Source: Lactiplantibacillus garii (GTDB lineage Bacteria > Bacillota > Bacilli > Lactobacillales > Lactobacillaceae). From it: DNA of 64,000 bases. The DNA lies in NCBI RefSeq assembly GCF_003885105.1, contig NZ_QWZQ01000004.1, positions 1 through 64,000 on the forward strand, read 5' to 3'. Position 1 is the stretch's first letter. Every line of letters starts with the position of its first letter. The position numbers were made by a program, and so were the translations under genes. The notes beneath the pieces were generated by a model, which was not told the origin of the DNA, made no database searches, and worked only from the letters and a program-made list of their open reading frames with translations. Of this stretch, positions 54,167 to 62,298 are shown in pieces.

Positions 54167-55182
54167 TTGTAAATGACTCCTTTCGTTTTGGCTTCCTTAA
54201 GCACGCTGGCGGGGAACTTGATGCCGAGCTTTTTAGCTTCGGTCAGGTTTAACGTCATTTTCCCCTTAGAAATAACTTTAATTGCGTAGTTGCTAGGCGA
54301 CTTGCCCTTTAATACTTGGGCGGCCATTTCACCGGAAAGTTTACCCAACTGGTACTGGTCAACGGAGAGGGTTGCGAGTCCCCCAGCTTTAACCATCGTG
54401 TCAACGGCGGGAATAACCGGTACGTTGGCCTTGTTGGTCACGGAAACCAGGGTCTTCATCGCGCTTGCGACACCGTTATCTTGGGGCGCGTAGACGGCGT
54501 CAACGTGGGAAGCCATCGTTTCGGCAACCTGCTGCATATCGTTGGTGTTGGCGATGGTGTACATCTTGTACTTCACGCCCTCCTGCTTACAGATCCGAGC
54601 AAACTTCTTGGCGTTATACTCACCACCGTGATCGGAAGTGGTATAGATGATACCAATCGTCTTAGCCTTGGGAACGAGTTTCCGAAGTAAGTCTAAGTGG
54701 GACTTAAGTGGGGATTCACCGGACGTCCCGGTAATGTTGCCACCGGGATGCTGGTCGCTTTTGATCAGCCCACTCCCGGACGGGTCGGTGATACCGGCTA
54801 AAATAACGGGCGTTTCTTTATTTGCGGCGGTTGCCAGGGCCTGTGCGGCGGGCGTGGCGATACCGATTGTTTCGGCGGCGTTTTCGTTTACAAATTTCTG
54901 ACTCATGGTCTTTAAATTACTCTGATCACCCTGAGCGTTTTGGTAATCAATCTTAACGGTTTTTCCCGGAACGTACCCGTATTCTTTCAAACCGGCAACG
55001 ACCCCGCGGTGAATGGCGTCGAGGGCCGGGTGGGTTTGGAGTTGTAAGATGCCGACGGTCGGAATCTTGTCGGTGGTTGTGGACGCGTTGGGTGATTTTT
55101 TACCACCGGTAGTGAAGAACGCAATGCCGAGGAACACGACGAGGGCGCTAATAAATGCAATCATACGTTTCAATGTAGTCAC
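54163..55182 (-). CDS. ABC transporter substrate-binding protein, TrpX family
   Basis: A 339-aa type I periplasmic-binding-like protein. The signal region MIAFISALVVFLGIAFFTTGG lacks a lipobox Cys, so it may stay membrane-anchored by the helix. VGILQLQTHPALDAIHRGVVAGLKEYGY starts the fold, and VILAGITDPSGSGL and GIIYTTSDHGGEYNAKK line the cleft. The family (known from streptococcal TrpXYZ) includes tryptophan and other aromatic amino-acid transporters. The long leader upstream contains a small ORF with one Trp codon. Tryptophan import is therefore the leading guess. Confidence 0.85.
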   Translation of the reverse strand: MTTLKRMIAFISALVVFLGIAFFTTGGKKSPNASTTTDKIPTVGILQLQTHPALDAIHRGVVAGLKEYGYVPGKTVKIDYQNAQGDQSNLKTMSQKFVNENAAETIGIATPAAQALATAANKETPVILAGITDPSGSGLIKSDQHPGGNITGTSGESPLKSHLDLLRKLVPKAKTIGIIYTTSDHGGEYNAKKFARICKQEGVKYKMYTIANTNDMQQVAETMASHVDAVYAPQDNGVASAMKTLVSVTNKANVPVIPAVDTMVKAGGLATLSVDQYQLGKLSGEMAAQVLKGKSPSNYAIKVISKGKMTLNLTEAKKLGIKFPASVLKEAKTKGVIYK

Positions 55183-55213
55183 CTCAAAATAATTTCAATT
55201 AATCGGGCAGGTA

Positions 55214-55256
55214 TCCAAAATAAAAAGGGCAAACCAGTAAGCCTGGTTTGCCCTTT
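55214..55256 (-). terminator. leader terminator upstream of the ABC operon
   Basis: AAAGGGCAAACCA pairs exactly with TGGTTTGCCCTTT around GGCTTAC, followed by TTATTTT on the minus strand. It lies before, not after, the genes, so it must be conditional. Confidence 0.85.
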
Positions 55257-55364
55257 ACGGAACCGAAGCCTGCTGTGTCTAAAACCCATGCAGACTTCTT
55301 TGGATATCAAAGTTAAGCCGGCACAGATACAAACTGTTTGCCAGATTGTATCCGTGCAACGGAA

Positions 55365-55424
55365 TTACAATCTGAACGGCCGGCTTTGCCATGAACTGTT
55401 CAAGTTGAGTACAAACTTTGTCAT
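55365..55424 (-). CDS. putative leader peptide (19 aa, one Trp)
   Basis: MTKFVLNLNSSWQSRPFRL. GAGG lies 8 nt before the ATG. Trp is residue 12 (codon 55391-55389), and the outer stem begins 2 nt after it; the stop falls inside the first hairpin arm. The placement is what a ribosome-controlled attenuator needs, but a single Trp codon is unusual for classical attenuation. Confidence 0.5.
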   Translation of the reverse strand: MTKFVLNLNSSWQSRPFRL

Positions 55425-55459
55425 CCTTGATTCCTCGCTTTCGTTGATTAATTGAATTC

Positions 55460-55488
55460 AGTATAGGCATAGACGAAAAAGGTGTCAA
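55460..55488 (-). promoter_or_regulatory. promoter of the ABC transporter leader
   Basis: Consensus -35 TTGACA (55488-55483) and -10 TATACT (55465-55460) with 17-bp spacing on the minus strand. Confidence 0.85.
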
Positions 55489-55729
55489 GCTTTTTTCAAA
55501 GAAAATGTCTGAGTTCGATGAACAACTTTAATCGCTAATCCTAGTTTTTATAAGGATTTGAGTGGTGTTAATAAATTTGAAAATGATTAGAAATAAATGT
55601 GGGTGGCGATTACCAACGAATAAATGCTCAGTGGGATTAAGATTATCATTATCACTAATTACGTGGACCAACGATGGCTTACCTGATTTGAAGCTTCGCC
55701 AGAAATAAAATGAATTTGCTGGAAATGAG

Positions 55730-55758
55730 TTGACAGTGAGCGAAACCGGTGTTAAATT
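55730..55758 (+). promoter_or_regulatory. promoter of the Met T-box operon
   Basis: -35 TTGACA (55730-55735) and -10 TAAATT (55753-55758) with 17-bp spacing. Confidence 0.7.
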
Positions 55759-55764
55759 AGTTTT

Positions 55765-56048
55765 AAATTAAAAACAGATTAAGACGTTGAAGAGAAGAGT
55801 AGCCACGGAAACGATTTTCAGAGAGCTTCGAATTGGTGAGAGAAGTAATGGTTAACGTGGTGAAGATGAGCTTGGAGTCATGACCCGGGTCGTAAGGCTA
55901 CGGGTGCGGTGGCAACCGATATATTGCGGAGTATCCGGTGGGTACTTGTCGAGGTTGTCATTGTGAGATGACAATGAATTACGGTGGTAACGCGAAAGCT
56001 TTCGTCCGTTGGTTTCATTATTTGAAACTAACGGACGAAAGCTTTTTT
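55765..56048 (+). ncRNA. T-box leader, methionine (specifier ATG)
   Basis: Stem I shows AGTA (55798-55801), the distal AGAGAGCTTCGAATTGGTGA block, CCACG/CGTGG closing the specifier loop, and ATG (55866-55868) followed by A. The T-box core ACGGTGGTAACGCG is at 55981-55994, slightly off the usual GGTGGNACC. The terminator AAAGCTTTCGTCCGTT... with T-run is at 55995-56048. Downstream genes make homocysteine and homoserine, matching Met. Confidence 0.88.
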
Positions 56049-56076
56049 TGTTTCCAGGAAAGAAAGGAAGATCAGT

Positions 56077-58232
<2,156 letters not shown>

Positions 58233-58258
58233 CGATTGAATTTAGGAGGGTGATTTGA

Positions 58259-59542
58259 ATGACAACGACAATCGAAGTGGGCATGTTAGGACTTGGAACC
58301 GTCGGTAGCGGCGTGGTGGAACGGTTAAGCCGGGCCGCAGTAAAAATTGAACAAACGCAGGGACTGCGGTTCCACTTAGCAACGGTTGCCGTTAACCATT
58401 TAAACGCGCCCCGGACGGTTTCGTTACCGCTGGGGACCCAGTTGACGGATTCCATTGATGCGGTGGTAACGGACCCGCAGATTCAACTCGTTATTGAAGT
58501 GATGGGAACGCTGACGACGGCCAAACGAGCGATTACGACCGCGTTAAAGCACGGTAAGTCGGTGGTCACTGCCAATAAAGATCTAATTGCAACTGCTGGT
58601 GAAACACTGGTTCGGTTAGCCCAACGTGAAGGCTGTGATTTATTTTACGAGGCTAGCGTCGCCGGGGGGATTCCCATTTTACGAACATTAACGGATAGTT
58701 ACGCAACCGACACCGTGCAGTCGGTTGCCGGAATCATTAACGGAACTGCTAACTACGTTTTGAGTGCGATGACTCGGACCGGACAAACGTATGAACAGGC
58801 CCTCCGAGCAGCGCAACGTGCGGGCTACGCCGAGGCGGATCCGACCAATGACGTGGGCGGTCTGGATGCGACGTATAAGCTGATCATTTTAAGCCGGTTT
58901 GCGTTTGGCCAAAGCTTGACCGTGGAACAGGTTCGTCCCGTGGGAATTACCGCGGTGACCACTTCGCAGTGTCAGTTGGCTGCGACTAGTGGCTGGCAAC
59001 TTAAGCTACTGGCGCAAGCACAGCGCCACGGTAACCAATTATACTGCCGAGTGGCACCGGTTGCCGTTGGTGACGGTCGGGCTTTGAGCCGGGTCAACGG
59101 TGTGCAAAACGGGGTGGCCATTAGTAGTCAAGCCATCGGTGAAAGTTTGTACACCGGTCCCGGTGCCGGTAGCACGGCCACGGCCAACAGCGTTTTAAAT
59201 GACGTAATTGCGGCGGGACAGCGTTTGCGCTTGGGAACGCGGGGACCAGCCTTTAACCGTAATGCGGGACAATTGGGCGTTAAACGGTTTGATCAACTGC
59301 CACAGGCCTACCTGTTGTTTACGACTTTGCCAAGTGCCGTTATGGCGGACTACGCTAATGAAGCACATTTCTCGCTCAAACCGCTCAGCCGCGGTAGTTA
59401 CCAAACAAGTACCTTAAGTCCGGTACAACTGGCGCAACTCCAAGCAACCCGGGCGATCACGGCCATTCCAATTGCGGATTCGGTGGCCTGGGAGCCGGTG
59501 TCCGTGGCACCGCTACCAATCCGGACAAACATTGCAATTTGA
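58259..59542 (+). CDS. hom: homoserine dehydrogenase
   Basis: A 427-aa enzyme. GLGTVGSGVVE binds NAD(P), VTANKDLIA and EASVAGGIPILR are the substrate signature, and GYAEADPTNDVGGLDATYKL has the catalytic Asp/Lys. The C-terminal ACT domain is present. It reduces aspartate semialdehyde to homoserine for metA. GGAGG site upstream. No thrC or thrB follows, so here it serves methionine first. Confidence 0.94.
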   Translation: MTTTIEVGMLGLGTVGSGVVERLSRAAVKIEQTQGLRFHLATVAVNHLNAPRTVSLPLGTQLTDSIDAVVTDPQIQLVIEVMGTLTTAKRAITTALKHGKSVVTANKDLIATAGETLVRLAQREGCDLFYEASVAGGIPILRTLTDSYATDTVQSVAGIINGTANYVLSAMTRTGQTYEQALRAAQRAGYAEADPTNDVGGLDATYKLIILSRFAFGQSLTVEQVRPVGITAVTTSQCQLAATSGWQLKLLAQAQRHGNQLYCRVAPVAVGDGRALSRVNGVQNGVAISSQAIGESLYTGPGAGSTATANSVLNDVIAAGQRLRLGTRGPAFNRNAGQLGVKRFDQLPQAYLLFTTLPSAVMADYANEAHFSLKPLSRGSYQTSTLSPVQLAQLQATRAITAIPIADSVAWEPVSVAPLPIRTNIAI

Positions 59543-59543
59543 A

Positions 59544-59588
59544 AAAGGGCGCTTCCGTACAGTATACTGTATGGGAGCGTCTTTTTTT
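59544..59588 (+). terminator. terminator of the metA-metY-hom operon
   Basis: GGGCGCTTCCGTACAGTA pairs with TACTGTATGGGAGCGTC (G-U allowed), followed by a T-run. Confidence 0.85.
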
Positions 59589-59693
59589 ATCATGACGCGG
59601 CGTCCCCCAGTAGAGACTGCGGGGATGGTTCCGGCAAAGTTCCGGAGAAACGGACGACCCGTGTAGGTGGTTCGCATAATTGGAGTGAAATTA

Positions 59694-60590
59694 ATGAAGA
59701 TTGCGGTAGTAACGGATAGTTCCGCGAATTTATCCCCACAAGCGGCGGCCGACTATAAGATTACCGTGGTGAACGACCCGATCATGTTCGGGAACCACGT
59801 TTATCACGAAAATGAAGATATCACCACCGATCAATTTTACCGGTTATTGAAGGTTGAAAAGGATATTCCGACTATCTCACAAATCTCAATGGCGGAGATG
59901 CAGGTGGTGTTTGACCAACTAAAAGCGGCCGGGTACGACCAAGTATTAGTCGTTGGACTAAGTAGTGGAATCAGTGGTTGGGTCAATAATTTAAAGACTT
60001 ACGCGCCGTCCGTTAAGGGGTTGGACGTGCAGGTCTTTGATTCCAGAACGGCCTGTGCCGGCACGGCTAACATGGTTAAATTAGCGGCCGCGATGGCGTT
60101 AGCAGGCTATGCCATTGAAGACATCATGACCCAGCTGACCCGCCTGCGGGCCGCAACGACGACGGTGCTGATCGTTAACAGCATGCGCCACCTCGTTAAA
60201 AACGGGCGTATTTATAATAATAGCAGCTTAGCTGGCACGATGGTGTTGCGTAATAAGCCAATTATTACTTTTAATGAGCACGGCAAGATTCAAGTGTTGG
60301 GTAAGGAACGGACCCTCAAAAATGCGCAACAGGCCGTTCAAGAGTCCTTTAGTCGCTTCGTCATCACGAGTCAGCTTCCGGTACGGTTGGACGTGATCAG
60401 TGCGAACGACGATGCCATTGCCGAAGACTGGGCCAGTGAGTTGCGCTACCAGTTTCCGGCAGTCCGCGTTAAAACGGGGGCTATCGGACCCTTGATGGGG
60501 GTCTTAACTGGTGATCACGCACTGGGAATGATTTGGTCACTTGATTGGAAGCCGTTGCTGACGGCTTTAAATCAGGAAAGGCAACGTTAA
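59694..60590 (+). CDS. DegV-family fatty-acid-binding protein
   Basis: A 298-aa DegV protein. KIAVVTDSSANL starts it, PTISQISMAEM is the first lipid-head loop, and GLSSGISG the second, with VFDSRTACAG. Family proteins bind fatty acids (FakB role) and hand them to FakA for phosphorylation. ATG 59694 has GGAG 6-7 nt upstream; an earlier in-frame codon at 59667 has none. Confidence 0.9.
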   Translation: MKIAVVTDSSANLSPQAAADYKITVVNDPIMFGNHVYHENEDITTDQFYRLLKVEKDIPTISQISMAEMQVVFDQLKAAGYDQVLVVGLSSGISGWVNNLKTYAPSVKGLDVQVFDSRTACAGTANMVKLAAAMALAGYAIEDIMTQLTRLRAATTTVLIVNSMRHLVKNGRIYNNSSLAGTMVLRNKPIITFNEHGKIQVLGKERTLKNAQQAVQESFSRFVITSQLPVRLDVISANDDAIAEDWASELRYQFPAVRVKTGAIGPLMGVLTGDHALGMIWSLDWKPLLTALNQERQR

Positions 60591-60606
60591 CTTAATAATC
60601 TTAACG

Positions 60607-60630
60607 AAAAGCGGTGCTTCGGCTTTTTTT
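60607..60630 (+). terminator. short terminator after the degV gene
   Basis: AAAAGC pairs with GCTTTT around a small loop, followed by T; weak. Confidence 0.5.
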
Positions 60631-60682
60631 GATTGAAACGTGATTAAAAAAATAAAGTCTCATCTTTTTTTGAGAGATTTGG

Positions 60683-60711
60683 TTGACATTTTAAATTAAT
60701 AATATTATGGT
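60683..60711 (+). promoter_or_regulatory. promoter of the Leu T-box
   Basis: -35 TTGACA (60683-60688) and -10 TATGGT (60706-60711) with 17-bp spacing. Confidence 0.75.
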
Positions 60712-60717
60712 TAAAAC

Positions 60718-60987
60718 ATTAAAAGTTGATGAACGAAGCCGGACGGTTTGAAGGAGTCGTTGAGTTGACGTGTTTAGAAAGCACCGGGTGATGGGAAGGT
60801 GCCACGTCAGGTTAATTAAAGCTCAAACTCAGGCGCGAACTTTTCGAGGTTCGCTGGGGGCACCCATTATTGTGCACACGTTTAGTTGTTTTGAACGTGC
60901 TGAGGAATAGCGTGTGAACGTTATTTAAATAAAGGTGGTAACCCGTGAAAACGTCCTTTGGATCAATCGATCCAGAGGGCGTTTTTT
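60718..60987 (+). ncRNA. T-box leader, probably leucine (specifier CTC)
   Basis: Stem I: GACGTG/CACGTC closes the upper arm, AGAAAGCACCGGGTGATGGG is the distal loop, and below it the 3' strand reads TAAAG-CTC-A before AACTC, which pairs with GAGTT. The CTC (60822-60824) is in the same position as CAC and ATG in the other two T-boxes. The T-box core AAAGGTGGTAACCCG is at 60931-60945; the terminator with T-run is at 60949-60987. Confidence 0.82.
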
Positions 60988-61000
60988 GTCGGCTTTTAAG

Positions 61001-61110
61001 ACACATAGTACCCATTTCTAACACATAGATTGACACATAGCACCACCGTTTTAACACATAACTTGGTTAACTTTTTAACACATAGTATCAATAATTCATA
61101 GTAAACATAG
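61001..61110 (+). repeat. ACACATAG repeat array in the leader
   Basis: ACACATAG occurs exactly at 61001, 61021, 61033 and 61078, with one variant ACACATAA at 61054 and shortened forms TCATAG (61095) and ACATAG (61105). Start-to-start spacing is 20, 12, 21 and 24 nt. The array fills the gap between the T-box terminator and the ribosome site. No known element is recognised. Confidence 0.75.
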
Positions 61111-61133
61111 AACTGAAAGGTAGGTTTTTGGAT

Positions 61134-62108
61134 ATGAAATATGGCATGATTGGCGCGGGCGCAATGGGGTACCGGTACGGCGTTATGTTACAAGAAAACG
61201 CGGGGGTGGACGTTGATTTTATTGATACGTGGACACCTAACGTGGAAAAGGTGCGTGAACAGGGCGGTGTGGAAGTGGCTCGTGATCACGAGAATCGCCA
61301 CGTTGTCCCAATCAATATTTATTATCCGGAAGAGTACCAGGGACACCCGGATGTTTGGATTATCTTCAAAAAACAAATGCAGTTAGCGGATGAATTAAAG
61401 CGGGATGCCGGGCTGTTTCACGACGACCAGTACGTGTTTGCTGCGATGAACGGAATGGGCCACTTTGAAAAAATCGCCAACTACTTCCCAGCTGAACACA
61501 TCATTGGGGGTACCGCGATGATTGCCACGGTTTTAAACGGTCCGGGTTCGGTCGATTTTATGGGGCCGAAGGGCAGTGAAGCGATGCATATGAGCAAATA
61601 CGCGGGTGCCATCGATGCTACGACCGAACAAGTAATGCAAGATTTTAAGGCAGCCAGCTTAAACCCGATTTGGTCGGATAACTTTATGGGCATGTGCATG
61701 TCCAAGGTGGTTTTCAACGCCGTGACCAACAGCCTTTGTACGATGTTTGAAATTCAGATGGGGCAATTCATTACTTATCCGGGTGTACGCGACATGGCGA
61801 CGCAAATGTTTAATGAAGCCTACGATGCCTGTGAACGCGCCGGTATTAAGTTGATCGAGACCCGCCAAGAAGAAATTGATTCGGTAGAAACGGTCAGTCG
61901 GGCTTATAAGTACCATTATCCGTCAATGTACCAAGACTTTTCAAAGGGGCGGCCGACCGAAGTGGACTACATCAACGGCTACATTGCTAAAATCGGCCGG
62001 GAACACGACTACGTTTGCCGGGTACACGAGTTCGTGACGCACGAAGTCCACTTAGCTGAAACGATGCGTCAGTTTAAAACGCAGGCCCCCTTAGTCACTG
62101 AAAAATAA
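61134..62108 (+). CDS. ketopantoate reductase-family (PanE-like) oxidoreductase
   Basis: A 324-aa ApbA/PanE-type enzyme. MIGAGAMGYRYGVMLQ binds NAD(P), the catalytic Lys lies in the CMSKVVFNAVTN helix and the Asp/Glu pair near the C terminus is kept (RPTEVDYINGYI). True PanE makes pantoate, but some lactic-acid-bacterial PanE proteins reduce branched 2-keto acids such as ketoisocaproate. A Leu-specific T-box upstream favours the second role. ATG 61134 is chosen; a TTG two codons earlier is possible. Confidence 0.85.
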   Translation: MKYGMIGAGAMGYRYGVMLQENAGVDVDFIDTWTPNVEKVREQGGVEVARDHENRHVVPINIYYPEEYQGHPDVWIIFKKQMQLADELKRDAGLFHDDQYVFAAMNGMGHFEKIANYFPAEHIIGGTAMIATVLNGPGSVDFMGPKGSEAMHMSKYAGAIDATTEQVMQDFKAASLNPIWSDNFMGMCMSKVVFNAVTNSLCTMFEIQMGQFITYPGVRDMATQMFNEAYDACERAGIKLIETRQEEIDSVETVSRAYKYHYPSMYQDFSKGRPTEVDYINGYIAKIGREHDYVCRVHEFVTHEVHLAETMRQFKTQAPLVTEK

Positions 62109-62118
62109 AATTAATAAT

Positions 62119-62152
62119 GAAAAAGTTCTGAAATGTTTTCAGAACTTTTTTC
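62119..62152 (+). terminator. terminator of the PanE-like gene
   Basis: GAAAAAGTTCTGAAA pairs with TTTCAGAACTTTTTTC; T-run included. Confidence 0.85.
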
Positions 62153-62200
62153 ATTTCGGCGTAAACTTAATTTAATAAGGTTGGAACCGCTCTATTGTTA

Positions 62201-62216
62201 ATTGGTCTATACATGA
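62201..62216 (+). promoter_or_regulatory. candidate NagR-type (GntR) operator
   Basis: ATTGGTCTATACATGA matches ten of twelve core positions of the TGGTCTATACCA-like palindrome bound by NagR/YvoA-type regulators. It lies about 85 bp before a GlcNAc-type PTS gene. Confidence 0.5.
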
Positions 62217-62298
62217 AAATGTGGGCTCCACTTTCATCAAATGATATGTTGTGATAGGATTTACAACGTGTTAGAAAAGATGACAAGGAGAAATTGGT

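Larger units (their letters stand above)
55200..55459 (-). ncRNA. attenuator-like leader of the TrpX-type ABC operon
   Basis: Between a strong promoter and the first gene lie, in transcript order: a 19-codon ORF (55424-55365); an outer stem AAGCCGGC/GCCGGCTT (55386-55379 with 55322-55315); two hairpins that share sequence and exclude each other, AGATTGTA/TACAATCT (55373-55366 with 55350-55343) and GCACGGATACAA/TTGTATCTGTGC (55357-55346 with 55332-55321); a GAAGTCTGC/GCAGGCTTC stem; and a terminator. No T-box core is present. TATCCAAA (55306-55299) can also pair with TTTGGATA (55219-55212) beyond the T-run. Control by attenuation is inferred. Confidence 0.65.

Noticed and set aside
55200-55459. 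T-box in the ABC transporter leader
   Set aside because: No GGTGGNACC-like core before the terminator and no stem I distal loop motifs.
55279-55488. 69-codon minus-strand ORF across the ABC leader
   Set aside because: It starts inside the promoter, so it cannot be translated from that start, and its internal ATG (55392) has no ribosome site; the sequence is better explained by the leader structures.
59591-59693. Structured leader before degV
   Set aside because: A few small GC-rich repeats (GTTCCGG twice) but no convincing stem or conserved motif.
61001-61110. ACACATAG array as a CRISPR array or TRAP site
   Set aside because: Units are 8 nt with irregular 4-16 nt gaps, far too short for CRISPR; TRAP sites are triplets every 4-6 nt. 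No cas genes.
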